The notes: generated by a model from the sequence alone, not told the origin. A stretch of DNA of 64,000 nucleotides from JAXGQD01 sp040766665 (GCA_040766665.1 JAXGQD010000007.1:1-64000); one strand, 5' to 3'; positions 46,584-56,162 are shown, counted from the first letter of the stretch. Made by a program: numbers and translations.

Positions 46584-48134
46584 TTAGAACTCATTCATGA
46601 GTTTCAAAATATGAGCCATCATTTCGGTTCTGTTCTTTACGCCATACTTGTTGAGAATATTTCGCACATGTGTCTTGACCGTGTTTTCGGAAAGTTGCAG
46701 TGCTTCTGCAATTTCAGCGTTTTTTGCCCCCTTTAATACTAAGAAGAAGATTTCTTTCTCACGAGCGGTCAAGATTTGGAACACTTCATCATGATTGCTT
46801 AATGTCAGAATTCGTTTTTCCGATATCTCGCCGTGTGTAGATGGTATCGATTCTGCAACTCCCATATGGATGTTCTCAGCCAGTAATTTAACATGAACGA
46901 GTGGATCATGGACGGCTTCTGCTTCCAATTTACCCAGTTCACGTCGGACTTGAGGTCCAATAATAAGCAAGAAACAAAGCGTCACCAAAGCAGAGACAGT
47001 CAAGTAAGCTGAGGGCACACCCCCACGCATGAAGAAGGAGCCAAAGGATAAACCAAGCGCCATTCCCAGAGCTGCCGGCACGAGACAAGCAATAATAACT
47101 AAAAATAGTTTCTTAGAAGCACCGATGAGCATCACAAAAGCGGCCCAGGCGTATAAACAATAAATCGCTTCAGCAATCAAGAGGAAAACATTGGCAAGCA
47201 AAAGCAGTCCCACGGCAAGATCCGCGCCCAACATAAAAAAGATGGAAGCCAAGAGAATTAATATGATAGAAAAATAGAATGCCTGTGTTGTTCTAGGCCA
47301 GTTCTTAAAGCGCAGTAAAACAAGTAGTGAGAGTATAAAGGGCAAAAGCCACAAAACACGTATGAGGGTAGGCATCTCAGTATAGAGATCATGCATCGTT
47401 ATATGCATTAAACCAATGTTATAAAGCATTAACGCATTAAAAATGCCAATTAATAAAGTGAGTTGTGTGATATTGGCAACCCTTGGCTGCTTTTCTATAG
47501 TTAAATCATTCCCGCCTAATTCAACCGCTTCTGTCGCTAGCTCAGATACTTTTCCGTTTTTGTCATCAGATAAGAGCATAACATCTTTACCGCCAGTAAC
47601 GAAGTAATATCGCAGACGAATAAACATTGCCAGGAACAAGGCTAACAGAGCAAATATTTCACGCATGCGGGGGGCAATCAATTGTTCACAAGATCCAATG
47701 AAGAGTTCAATGAGCAAAGAAAGCAATAACACTTCCGCAATATTCCGCATTCGTAGGTGTAAGTCTTCAGTGGTATCAATGTATTTACATAACGTTGCGA
47801 TGACTAGACCAACAGCGAAGCCTTGGGCTAAGTTTAAGGATAATCCTTTATTCATTATTTGAAGTACTTGTACAAGCGTCGAAAAGAAACTCAATATAAG
47901 GGCAAGCGCAATGATAAACCTGTCTCTTCTTTTGGATTTCTTGAATAAACCCGAAAATAATATGCCTAGACATAAACCAAGCAAGGCTAAAAGTAAGCCG
48001 CTATGGTTTACGGTGTACACGGTGCTTCTTTCAAATACTTTCAAAACCAAGCCTTCAAAAGGAATGGATAAAGCCCAAGCTACAAACAAGGAAATAAACA
48101 GTAACTCAGTTTTTCTATTTACATTCTTTTTCAA
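46584..48134 (-). CDS. Polytopic membrane protein with C-terminal LuxR-type DNA-binding domain
   Basis: 516 residues. Residues 1-420 contain about 12 hydrophobic helices in two blocks separated by a hydrophilic loop near 190-220 (DKNGKVSELATEAVELGG), like a transporter-derived sensor. The last 65 residues are a LuxR/GerE helix-turn-helix: LTAREKEIFFLVLKGAKNAEIAEALQLSE then NTVKTHVRNILNKYGVKNRTEM. No receiver domain or nucleotide site. Similar membrane-LuxR fusions are abundant in Eggerthella-type actinobacteria and some clostridia. It is upstream of, and in line with, the adhesin genes, so it is the natural candidate to sense a ligand or membrane state and control them. Confidence 0.85.
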   Translation of the reverse strand: MKKNVNRKTELLFISLFVAWALSIPFEGLVLKVFERSTVYTVNHSGLLLALLGLCLGILFSGLFKKSKRRDRFIIALALILSFFSTLVQVLQIMNKGLSLNLAQGFAVGLVIATLCKYIDTTEDLHLRMRNIAEVLLLSLLIELFIGSCEQLIAPRMREIFALLALFLAMFIRLRYYFVTGGKDVMLLSDDKNGKVSELATEAVELGGNDLTIEKQPRVANITQLTLLIGIFNALMLYNIGLMHITMHDLYTEMPTLIRVLWLLPFILSLLVLLRFKNWPRTTQAFYFSIILILLASIFFMLGADLAVGLLLLANVFLLIAEAIYCLYAWAAFVMLIGASKKLFLVIIACLVPAALGMALGLSFGSFFMRGGVPSAYLTVSALVTLCFLLIIGPQVRRELGKLEAEAVHDPLVHVKLLAENIHMGVAESIPSTHGEISEKRILTLSNHDEVFQILTAREKEIFFLVLKGAKNAEIAEALQLSENTVKTHVRNILNKYGVKNRTEMMAHILKLMNEF

Positions 48135-48244
48135 TTAATACCTTAATTTTCCCCTTATTGTTCTCATTTCAGATTTCCTTTATTATACGCATCAAGCTTA
48201 TGATAAAAAATAGCTATTTTGGTCCATTTATGCCCAATCTTAAT

Positions 48245-48283
48245 TTAAAAAATCCCCCGGCTATTAGCGGCGGGGGGATTTAT
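48245..48283 (-). terminator. Intrinsic terminator of the str operon (after tuf)
   Basis: On the minus strand AATCCCCC...GGGGGATT with an inner GCCGCTAATAGC loop region is followed by TTTTTTAAATT. Strong GC stem plus T-run 23 bp after the tuf stop; ends the rpsL-rpsG-fusA-tuf transcript. Confidence 0.85.
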
Positions 48284-48305
48284 TGTGCACTAAAGTTCTA
48301 GGAGC

Positions 48306-49505
48306 TTACTCGATGATGGTTGAAACAGTACCGGAACCGACGGTCTTACCACCTTCACGGATAGCAAACTTCAGACCTTGCTCAAGAGCAATCGGAGTGA
48401 TGAGTTTAACTGTGATGGTAACGTGGTCACCGGGCATGCACATTTCAACGCCTTCGGGCAATTCGGCAATACCGGTAACGTCCGTTGTACGGAAGTAGAA
48501 CTGCGGACGATAGCCGTTAAAGAAAGGTTTGTGACGGCCACCTTCAGCCTGAGTCAGAACATAAACCTGGCCGGTGAAATGAGTATGGGGTTTCACAGAG
48601 CCGGGCTTGCAGATCAACTGGCCGCGCTCGATTTCGGTACGGTTGATACCACGGAGCAGAGCACCAATGTTGTCGCCTGCTTCGGCTTGGTCAAGCAGTT
48701 TGTGGAACATTTCAACACCGGTAATAACCGAGGTCTTTTTCTCTTCAGCGAGACCGATGATTTCAACGGGGTCACCGACTTTGACAACACCGCGCTCGAC
48801 ACGACCGGTCGCAACAGTACCACGGCCGGAGATCGTGAAGACGTCTTCGACAGGCATTGCAAAAGGCTGGTCAACGGGACGTGCAGGTGTGGGAATCCAT
48901 GTGTCAACAGCATCCATGAGGTCCAGGATGGGTTTGTAGACAGGATCGTTTACGTCTGTAGCGGTGCTTTCCAGAACTTCGAGAGCAGAACCCTGTACGA
49001 AGGGGGTGTCATCACCGGGGAATTCGTATTGGTTCAAGAGGTCACGAACTTCCATTTCGGTCAGTTCGACGAGTTCGGGGTCAGCGATATCGCATTTGTT
49101 CAGGAAAACGACGATTGAAGGAACGCCGACCTGACGGGCAAGCAGGATGTGCTCGCGGGTTTGAGGCATGGGACCGTCAGCAGCGGAAACGACCAGAATT
49201 GCGCCGTCCATCTGCGCAGCACCGGTAATCATGTTCTTGATGTAGTCGGCGTGCCCCGGGCAGTCAACGTGAGCATAGTGACGTGCGTCGGTCTGATACT
49301 CAACGTGTGAAGTGTTAATTGTGATACCACGTGCTCTCTCTTCGGGAGCTTTATCGATATGCGCATAATCGGTGTACTGTGAGCCACCTTTCATTGCTAA
49401 GACTTTTGTGATAGCGGCAGTCAAAGATGTTTTACCGTGGTCAACGTGGCCAATTGTACCGATATTGACATGTGGTTTATTTCTTTCAAATTTCGCTTTT
49501 GCCAT
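48306..49505 (-). CDS. tuf: Elongation factor Tu
   Basis: GTPase bringing aminoacyl-tRNA to the ribosome. 399 residues, full length. G1 GHVDHGKTSL, switch 1 ERARGITINTSHVEY, G3 DCPGHADYIKNM, G4 NKCD, then domains 2 and 3 (GRGTVATGRVERG; CMPGDHVTI) are all intact. AAGGAGG precedes ATG 49505. Fourth gene of the str operon, 141 bp after fusA, with a leader hairpin in the gap. Confidence 0.98.
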   Translation of the reverse strand: MAKAKFERNKPHVNIGTIGHVDHGKTSLTAAITKVLAMKGGSQYTDYAHIDKAPEERARGITINTSHVEYQTDARHYAHVDCPGHADYIKNMITGAAQMDGAILVVSAADGPMPQTREHILLARQVGVPSIVVFLNKCDIADPELVELTEMEVRDLLNQYEFPGDDTPFVQGSALEVLESTATDVNDPVYKPILDLMDAVDTWIPTPARPVDQPFAMPVEDVFTISGRGTVATGRVERGVVKVGDPVEIIGLAEEKKTSVITGVEMFHKLLDQAEAGDNIGALLRGINRTEIERGQLICKPGSVKPHTHFTGQVYVLTQAEGGRHKPFFNGYRPQFYFRTTDVTGIAELPEGVEMCMPGDHVTITVKLITPIALEQGLKFAIREGGKTVGSGTVSTIIE

Positions 49506-49524
49506 TTTGAAGAATCCTCCTTAT

Positions 49525-49543
49525 TGTCAGCCCCTTGCTGACA
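49525..49543 (-). other. Hairpin in the fusA-tuf gap
   Basis: TGTCAGC-AAGGG-GCTGACA on the minus strand, a perfect 7-bp stem with a 5-nt loop that ends about 4 nt before the tuf ribosome site AAGGAGG. No T-run, so it is more likely a processing or translation-tuning hairpin than a terminator. Confidence 0.5.
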
Positions 49544-49646
49544 CATTTTTCGTTAATTGGCTAACGCCTGCAATCCATTGTACACGACATTTGCGAATTT
49601 TCAACCAGGACTTTCTCATTATCGCGAGGCTTGCAGTCAGCCTGAC

Positions 49647-51713
49647 TTATTTTTTCAATATATCTTCCATCAAACTCTTGGGCACTTCTTCGAAGTGACT
49701 GATCTGCATGACGAAAGTACCGCGACCTTGCGTTCTGGAACGCAGAGCCGTAGCATATCCGAACATTTGGGACAAAGGCACTTTGGCCGAGATTTGCTGG
49801 GCACCGGAAACGGCTTCCATACCTTCGATACGGCCACGACGCGAGCTGATATCGCCCATAACGTCACCCATGTAATCTTCGGGTACAGTGACATCCACGC
49901 GCATCACCGGTTCAAGCAGAACAGGATCGGCTTTGCGGCAGCCCTCTTTGAAGCCCATGGAACCGGCAATCTTAAAGGCCATTTCCGAAGAGTCCACATC
50001 ATGGTAAGAACCGTCTACCAGTCTCACCTTGACGTCAACCACCGGATAACCACCCAAGACACCACTGTTCATGGCTTCCTGGATACCTGCATCAACAGGT
50101 CCGATGTATTCCTTGGGCACCACACCGCCGACGATGGCATTCTCGAAGCTGTAGCCCGCACCGGGTTCTTGAGGTTCAAGTTCCAGTACAACGTGACCAT
50201 ATTGGCCGCGACCACCGGACTGACGCACAAATTTGCCTTCTGCAGTCACCTTCTTGCGAATGGTTTCCTTATAAGCAACCTGAGGTGCACCGACGTTAGC
50301 CTCCACCTTGAACTCACGCAACATACGGTCGACAATAATATCAAGATGTAACTCACCCATACCGGAAATAATGGTTTGCCCCGTGTCCGTATCCGTGTGG
50401 GTACGGAAAGTCGGGTCTTCCTCCGAGAGCTTTTGCAAAGCAATCATCATCTTATCCTGTGAGGCTTTGGACTTGGGTTCGATAGCAACCGAAATAACCG
50501 GTTCAGGGAAATCCATTGATTCCAAAATGACAGGATGGTCGGCATCACAGAGCGTGTCGCCGGTCGTCGTGTCTTTTAGACCGACAGCTGCAGCGATATC
50601 ACCGGAATAGACCTGATCGATTTCTTCGCGGTGGTTAGCGTGCATCTGCAAAATACGACCGATACGCTCGCGTTTGCCTTTGGTTGAGTTTTGCACATAT
50701 GAACCCGAGGACAATTGTCCCGAATACACACGGAAGAAACACAACTTACCGACGAAAGGATCCACCATCACCTTAAATGCCAGAGCTGAAAAAGGGCCGT
50801 TGTCGTCAGAAGGACGCTCGATTTCTTCTTCGGTCTGGGGGTTAATGCCTCTGATTTGAGGAACATCCAGGGGTGAGGGCATGTAATCGATCACTGCATC
50901 GAGCATCATCTGGACACCTTTGTTCTTGTAAGAAGAACCGCAGATGACCGGGGTGATGTCGCAGCGAATCGTCGCCAAGCGCAAAGCTTTCTTGAGCTCG
51001 GGTACACTGATAGCCTCGCCTTCAAGGAATTTTTCAGTCAAAGTCTCGTCGGATTCGGCGATCTTTTCGACCATGTTTTCATGCCATTCCTCAGCCAGAG
51101 CGAGATACTCCTCGGGAATGTCACTTTCCTCAAACACGGTTCCCATATCGTCTTTATAGATTTCAGCTTTCATCGTCACCAGATCAATGATGCCGCTGAA
51201 AGTGTCTTCTTTGCCGATGGGAATCTGAATGGGCACAGGATTAGCCTTCAGACGTTCCTCAATGGTCTTTACGGAACGGAAGAAATCGGCTCCGGTAATG
51301 TCCATCTTGTTAACGTAAGCAAGGCGCGGTACGTGGTAATGATCCGCTTGTCGCCAAACGGTTTCGGTTTGCGGTTCAACACCGCTCTTGGCATCCAGAA
51401 GTGTCACAGCTCCGTCCAGAACACGTAAAGAACGTTCCACTTCAACGGTAAAGTCCACGTGGCCGGGGGTGTCAATGATATTGACACGATGACCCTTCCA
51501 TTGGGCAGTCGTCGCAGCAGAGGTAATCGTAATTCCGCGTTCTTGTTCCTGAGCCATCCAGTCCATCGTGGCAGCACCTTCGTGCGTCTCACCGATTTTA
51601 TGGATACGACCCGTATAGTAAAGGACACGCTCTGTTGTCGTTGTTTTACCGGCATCGATGTGTGCCATGATACCGATATTTCTGGTGTTTTCTAAAGAAA
51701 ATGCTCTTGGCAT
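49647..51713 (-). CDS. fusA: Elongation factor G
   Basis: Ribosomal translocase GTPase, 688 residues. AHIDAGKTTTTERVLYYTG (G1), AATMDWMAQEQERGITI (switch 1), DTPGHVDF (G3), NKMD (G4), domain II, domain IV with GGRGQYGHV, and GYATALRSRTQGRG near the end. Third gene of the str operon, 22 bp after rpsG. No fusidic-acid-resistance paralogue features noted. Confidence 0.98.
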   Translation of the reverse strand: MPRAFSLENTRNIGIMAHIDAGKTTTTERVLYYTGRIHKIGETHEGAATMDWMAQEQERGITITSAATTAQWKGHRVNIIDTPGHVDFTVEVERSLRVLDGAVTLLDAKSGVEPQTETVWRQADHYHVPRLAYVNKMDITGADFFRSVKTIEERLKANPVPIQIPIGKEDTFSGIIDLVTMKAEIYKDDMGTVFEESDIPEEYLALAEEWHENMVEKIAESDETLTEKFLEGEAISVPELKKALRLATIRCDITPVICGSSYKNKGVQMMLDAVIDYMPSPLDVPQIRGINPQTEEEIERPSDDNGPFSALAFKVMVDPFVGKLCFFRVYSGQLSSGSYVQNSTKGKRERIGRILQMHANHREEIDQVYSGDIAAAVGLKDTTTGDTLCDADHPVILESMDFPEPVISVAIEPKSKASQDKMMIALQKLSEEDPTFRTHTDTDTGQTIISGMGELHLDIIVDRMLREFKVEANVGAPQVAYKETIRKKVTAEGKFVRQSGGRGQYGHVVLELEPQEPGAGYSFENAIVGGVVPKEYIGPVDAGIQEAMNSGVLGGYPVVDVKVRLVDGSYHDVDSSEMAFKIAGSMGFKEGCRKADPVLLEPVMRVDVTVPEDYMGDVMGDISSRRGRIEGMEAVSGAQQISAKVPLSQMFGYATALRSRTQGRGTFVMQISHFEEVPKSLMEDILKK

Positions 51714-51735
51714 TCACTGACTCCTTCCGCGCTCG

Positions 51736-52206
51736 TTACCATCTGAAGTGGGCAAAAGCTCTGTTCGCGTCTGCCATACGGTGCATTTCTTCTTTCTTTC
51801 TGTATGCACCACCGGCTTCGTTCGCAGCATCCATCAGCTCACCGGCCAGACGTTCCTTCATGGTGCGCTCACTTCTCTTTCTCGAGAACTGAACCAACCA
51901 GCGCAATGCCAGTGTTTGACGGCGTTCCGGGCGCACTTCAATCGGCACCTGGTAGTTCGCACCGCCCACGCGGCGTGCTTTGACTTCTAATAGGGGCATG
52001 GTGTTATCCAATGCCTTGTTAAATACTTCCAGAGGATCTTCCGATGTTTTAGCCTTGATAATATCGAAGGCATCATAGCAAATCTTCTGGGCGATTCCCT
52101 TCTTCCCGTCCAACATGATGTTGTTGACCAATTTGGTCACACGCACATCGTTGTACATGGGATCTGGGAGAATTTCTCTTGTTGGGACATGGCCTCTTCT
52201 TGGCAC
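51736..52206 (-). CDS. rpsG: 30S ribosomal protein S7
   Basis: 156 residues, the usual size; binds 16S rRNA and assembles the small-subunit head. Starts at GTG 52206 with GGAGGG about 8 nt upstream, coding MPRRGHVPTREILPDPMYND. KARRVGGANYQVPIEVRPER and RWLVQFSRKRSERTMKERL are the family hallmarks. Second gene of the str operon; 140 bp after rpsL, a gap in which I see no clear regulatory structure. Confidence 0.98.
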   Translation of the reverse strand: MPRRGHVPTREILPDPMYNDVRVTKLVNNIMLDGKKGIAQKICYDAFDIIKAKTSEDPLEVFNKALDNTMPLLEVKARRVGGANYQVPIEVRPERRQTLALRWLVQFSRKRSERTMKERLAGELMDAANEAGGAYRKKEEMHRMADANRAFAHFRW

Positions 52207-52346
52207 TTGTCTTCCCTCCTCTCATGATCATGCGGGCAAAACCCGAAATCACAGGTACTCATCTATTCCATATGGAATTCATGTCAGTGTCCCACCATGT
52301 CTATTCATAGAGGGTGTACTGATCACAGCGAGTCCAACCTAAACGA

Positions 52347-52775
52347 TTAATTCTTCACTTTTGCTGTTTTAGGTCTCTTAGCACCGTATTTGGAACGGCC
52401 TTGCTGGCGATTTGCCACACCTGCAGCGTCGAGTGTGCCTCTGACGATGTGATAACGCACACCGGGGAGGTCTTTAACTCTTCCGCCTCTGATGAGAACG
52501 ACCGAGTGCTCTTGCAAGTTGTGGCCGATACCGGGAATGTAAGCGGTCACTTCCATACCGGAGGTCAGACGCACCCTGGCAACTTTACGCAGAGCCGAGT
52601 TCGGTTTCTTCGGGGTAACGGTCTTAACGACGGTACACACGCCGCGTTTCTGCGGTGAAAGTACTTCCGTGGAGCGTTTGGTCAAGGTGTTCATGTTGAC
52701 CTGAAGAGCCGGTGACTTCGACTTGTAAGCTTTCGATTGACGTCCTGCTTTGACTAATTGGTTGAACGTAGGCAT
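52347..52775 (-). CDS. rpsL: 30S ribosomal protein S12
   Basis: 142 residues from ATG 52775 (AAAGGAGATG upstream, giving MPTFNQLVKAGR). Decoding-centre protein; the streptomycin-contact region TVTPKKPNSALRKVARVRL and the IPGIGHNLQEHSVVLIRGG segment with the conserved P-G-x-R-Y loop (LPGVRYHIVRG) are intact. No resistance substitution is obvious at the TPKKPNS lysine. First gene of the str operon. Confidence 0.98.
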   Translation of the reverse strand: MPTFNQLVKAGRQSKAYKSKSPALQVNMNTLTKRSTEVLSPQKRGVCTVVKTVTPKKPNSALRKVARVRLTSGMEVTAYIPGIGHNLQEHSVVLIRGGRVKDLPGVRYHIVRGTLDAAGVANRQQGRSKYGAKRPKTAKVKN

Positions 52776-52806
52776 CAATACATCTCCTTTCATTCGTATT
52801 CGTCTC

Positions 52807-52827
52807 TTTGTGTCTTGACGACACAAA
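52807..52827 (-). other. Hairpin in the rpsL leader
   Basis: TTTGTGTC (52807-52814) and GACACAAA (52820-52827) form a perfect 8-bp stem with a 5-nt loop, about 30 nt before the rpsL start. Possibly part of str-operon leader control; a smaller GCCC-GATAA-GGGC stem at about 52832-52844 followed by TGTTTTTG may act as an alternative. Confidence 0.45.
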
Positions 52828-52854
52828 AACAGCCCTTATCGGGCAAGACAACTA

Positions 52855-52883
52855 AGTTTATCAAATAATTTTGAATTTGTACA
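52855..52883 (-). promoter_or_regulatory. Weak candidate promoter of the str operon
   Basis: Minus-strand TGTACA (52878-52883) and TAAACT (52855-52860), 17 bp apart, each four of six to consensus. For a ribosomal operon a better promoter would be expected, so this is tentative. Confidence 0.3.
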
Positions 52884-52889
52884 TAGAAA

Positions 52890-53372
52890 GCACGAAATTT
52901 TTCTTGTGTCATAGAGTGAAAAGTTAAATTCAAGAGTAGGCGGTCTATGATGGGTGCTGCTAGTCCGTCGCGTTACTTGGGCGGCTGCGACACCGCTCAG
53001 AATCGAATATGTCGCATAGCTTGGGCGGCTGCGACTCCGCTCATAATCCGGAAAAATTTCCAGCAATCCAAGCCAAACCTTCATTTAGAGCTTAATTGAA
53101 GAGTCAGATGCCAAAAATACCGTAGTTTTTTTCGATAATCCAAGCAGGCGAAAATTTTAAATTGGATTAGCGTAAAAAGTGTCGCAAAATCCCGCTTGCG
53201 ACCGATTTTTAGCCCAAAAATTGCTATTCGAATTGGATTGGCGCAATTTTTGCCTAATCGCTGATTTGAGCACGATATTTACGTTTTGACCCGTCCCAAG
53301 AAAAATCTTGGCTAGGCGAAAATGTTGGCACCACAAGCACCGCACCGCCCACCAAAGAAAACAGAGCTCCCA
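52890..53372. repeat. Dispersed intergenic repeat region, copy 3 (no gene)
   Basis: Two module A copies (about 52965-52998 and 53010-53043; GTCGCGTTACTTGGGCGGCTG and similar), then module D elements: AATCCAAGCAGGCGAAAATT (from about 53137), TTGGATTAGCGTAAAAAGTG (from about 53163) and TTGGATTGGCGCAATTTTTG (from about 53234), each matching 23740-23875. Modules B and C are absent here. Lies between the str operon and a MATE transporter; no gene seen. Confidence 0.65.
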
Positions 53373-54851
53373 CTACTCCTCCGCTGCGTCTTCCCCACTG
53401 CCGTACTTGATGTACTGATCCAGGCCTTTGTAGATGTCTTTGCGCCATTTACCGAAGAAGAAATAGCTGCTGGAAATAATCAAACCGGCAATCCAACCGA
53501 TGGGATAAGAGTAATAAATGAAATCTTTGCCGAAATAAGTAACCAGTAAAGTCGCTGCCGGTACACGCACCAGCCAAAGCGAAATAAAAGTGGAGGTCAT
53601 GGCAATCACTGTTTTGCCGAGGCCACGTAGCACCGCATTAACCGAAAACAAAGTGGCCAAGAGGAAAAAGAAAGGTAATACGCTGTGTAGATAGGTTACA
53701 CCCGCTGCAACCACATCTGGGTCAGGGGTGAATAAAGACATCATCCATGAGGACAGAGGATAGATGATGAGACTGATGGCTGCGGCGACCGAGGCCGTGA
53801 GGATGGTGCCGGCTTTTGCCCCGTGGAAAATACGCTTCGTTTTCCTGGCACCGAAATTTTGTCCGGTATAAGTCGTAATAGCTGTGGCAAAACTCTGCGA
53901 GGGCATAAAAACAAAGGTGTCGATTTTATTGGCCGCATTAAAACCCGCGGCGAAGACCGAACCTTGCGCATTGACCAGACCCGTTATGACAAAAATTCCG
54001 ATAGAAAACAGGGCTTGCTGTATGCCTGAAGGAATACCCAAGCGCATCGCTCGTTTAAAAATTTCGTGGTCATAGACCAAATTACGAAAATCGATTTTCA
54101 GGTATTTGTGTTTCTTGTTGATGTAAATGATTCCGACAACCCAAGAAATAAACTGCGCGATGATGGTTGCTAAAGCCACACCCAGCACACCCATACCCAG
54201 TGTCACACCCATAAAAATATCAAGTACGATATTGATGACCGTGGCAAGCAGAAGAAAGAGCAACGAGGTCATCGAATCGCCGATTCCTTGCAGCAAACCG
54301 GCGTTCATGTTGTAGCCCATTTGGCCGATCAATCCAGCGAAAATCACCTGCATATATAAGACTGAAAGATCCAGGGTGCCGTCATTCGGCACACTCATTA
54401 ACATAAGGATCGGTCGCGCCAACAAAATACCTAAAATACTCAGTGGAATCACGCCGATTAACATGCAGCGATACATCGTGCTGACGGTGCGTGTGAGGTC
54501 TTCGTATTGTTTTGCCCCTGCATATTGGGAGATGATAATCATCGCGCCTAAACCGATACCGATGAACAGCGAGGTCAGGAGCATGATGAAAGGAAAGCCA
54601 TTGCCAACCGCCGCCAGCGCTTTATGTCCGGAAAACTGTCCGACCACGATGCTGTCCACTGTGTTGTAGAGTTGCTGGAAAATATTGCCCAGCAAAAGAG
54701 GAACGGAAAAACGGGTCAGCAACTTGTAGGGACTGCCCTTCGTCATGTCTTCAACGACAAAAAAATCCAATACTTTTTTGACCGGCGATCGCTTTACAGC
54801 AGTGGTCTGCACCGCATCCTCAGCGAGCCTCTCGGTCTCGAAATCACTCAT
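53373..54851 (-). CDS. MATE-family efflux transporter
   Basis: 492 residues with 12 predicted membrane helices in two halves. N-terminal segment after a cytoplasmic start: MTKGSPYKLLTRFSVPLLLG, the family opening, then QLYNTVDSIVVGQFSGHKALAAVG with the conserved Asp. The second half repeats the pattern (GIPSGIQQALFSIGIFVI...; TGQNFGARKTKRI). Drives cation-coupled export of organic cations, drugs or metabolites; substrate unknown. 30 bp after serS, same strand. Confidence 0.93.
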   Translation of the reverse strand: MSDFETERLAEDAVQTTAVKRSPVKKVLDFFVVEDMTKGSPYKLLTRFSVPLLLGNIFQQLYNTVDSIVVGQFSGHKALAAVGNGFPFIMLLTSLFIGIGLGAMIIISQYAGAKQYEDLTRTVSTMYRCMLIGVIPLSILGILLARPILMLMSVPNDGTLDLSVLYMQVIFAGLIGQMGYNMNAGLLQGIGDSMTSLLFLLLATVINIVLDIFMGVTLGMGVLGVALATIIAQFISWVVGIIYINKKHKYLKIDFRNLVYDHEIFKRAMRLGIPSGIQQALFSIGIFVITGLVNAQGSVFAAGFNAANKIDTFVFMPSQSFATAITTYTGQNFGARKTKRIFHGAKAGTILTASVAAAISLIIYPLSSWMMSLFTPDPDVVAAGVTYLHSVLPFFFLLATLFSVNAVLRGLGKTVIAMTSTFISLWLVRVPAATLLVTYFGKDFIYYSYPIGWIAGLIISSSYFFFGKWRKDIYKGLDQYIKYGSGEDAAEE

Positions 54852-54881
54852 AAGTCACCATTTAATCATGCGCCGTGTCAA

Positions 54882-56162
54882 TCACGCACGCAGATGGGTC
54901 ATGCCGTCCATGTATTTCTGCAGGACTTCAGGAATACGTACAGAGCCGTCGGCTTCCTGGTTTTGCTCCAAAATAGCCGGGAAAATACGTGAAGTCGCCA
55001 GTCCCGAGGCATTCAAAGTATGGGCAAAAGTCAAGCTACCATCCGCCTTGCGCATACGGATATTACCCCGACGCGCTTGGAAGTCCATGGCATTGGAAGC
55101 TGAACTCACTTCTTTATAGTCATTCATGCTGGGAATCCACACTTCGATGTCATAGGTCTTAGCCATCGAAGCACTGCAATCCTCAGCCGCCAGTTTACTC
55201 AGTCTAAAATGCAAGCCCAAACCACTCATCAACTCGCAGGCTTTTCTCACCAGCTCTTGGAAAGCTTCTTCAGAATGCTCGGGCTGTGCATATTGGAACA
55301 TCTCAATCTTATTAAATTGGTGTCCGCGTATCATGCCCCGTTCTTCTGCCCTGTAGCTCCCCGCCTCTTTGCGGTAGCAGGGCGTATAGGCAAAATACTT
55401 CAACGGCAATGCGGCTTCATCGAGAATTTCATCGCGATGCAAATTAACCAAAGCGGTTTCAGCCGTCGGTAGCACAAACTGTGCCGCACTGTCGGCATTG
55501 TCCTTTTGGAACCAGAACAAGTCGTCACGGAATTTCGGTAACTGCCCCGCAGTAAAACCACAGGCTTCATTGAGGATATGTGGCAAAAGCATCATCTGAT
55601 AGCCATCACGTAAATGCACTTCCGTGAAATAATTGAGCAAAGCCCATTCCAAACGCGCGCCGAGATTCTTATAGACCCAAAAACCGTTACCGGATAATTT
55701 CACACCGCGGGTATAATCAATCAATCCCAGACGTTCTGCCAAATCCACATGATGCTGTGCCTGAAAGACAAATGCCGGACGCTCGCCAAAGCTTTCAACC
55801 ACTTGGTTGTTCTCTTTTCCCCCGGGCAGAACATCATCTGCCGGCAGATTGGGTAAAGAGAGCATAAAATCCATAATCTCCGTATCCAAAGCGGCAAGCT
55901 CTGCATCGAGCAACTTGATTTCATCGGCAAGATTTTTCATGGCAGCCAATGTCTCAGTGACGTCCTCTCCGGCTTTTTTCATTTGCGGGATAAGTGCGGA
56001 GGTGCGATTGCGCTCGGCTTTTTTTGTTTCAACCTTGGCAATACATTCACGTCGCGTTTTATCCTTCGCTAAAAACTCCGCCAAATCGATCGAAAAACCC
56101 TTGATTTTCAGTTTTTCTTCCACATACTGAGGGTTACTGCGCATCAATTGAATATCTAACAT
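54882..56162 (-). CDS. serS: Seryl-tRNA synthetase
   Basis: Class II synthetase charging tRNA-Ser (and tRNA-Sec if present). 426 residues from ATG 56162 (TGGAGG upstream; the GTG at 56174 overlaps that site). MLDIQLMRSNPQYVEEKLK begins the tRNA-binding coiled-coil arm (about 30-100). Motif 2 CYRKEAGSYRAEERGMIR and motif 3 ASGLATSRIFPAILEQNQ are intact. No T-box is visible in the 110-bp upstream gap. Confidence 0.97.
   Translation of the reverse strand: MLDIQLMRSNPQYVEEKLKIKGFSIDLAEFLAKDKTRRECIAKVETKKAERNRTSALIPQMKKAGEDVTETLAAMKNLADEIKLLDAELAALDTEIMDFMLSLPNLPADDVLPGGKENNQVVESFGERPAFVFQAQHHVDLAERLGLIDYTRGVKLSGNGFWVYKNLGARLEWALLNYFTEVHLRDGYQMMLLPHILNEACGFTAGQLPKFRDDLFWFQKDNADSAAQFVLPTAETALVNLHRDEILDEAALPLKYFAYTPCYRKEAGSYRAEERGMIRGHQFNKIEMFQYAQPEHSEEAFQELVRKACELMSGLGLHFRLSKLAAEDCSASMAKTYDIEVWIPSMNDYKEVSSASNAMDFQARRGNIRMRKADGSLTFAHTLNASGLATSRIFPAILEQNQEADGSVRIPEVLQKYMDGMTHLRA

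Noticed and set aside
48378..49118. 246-residue plus-strand open frame opposite tuf
   Set aside because: Antisense to a highly conserved gene with strong codon bias; no ribosome site and no recognisable protein.
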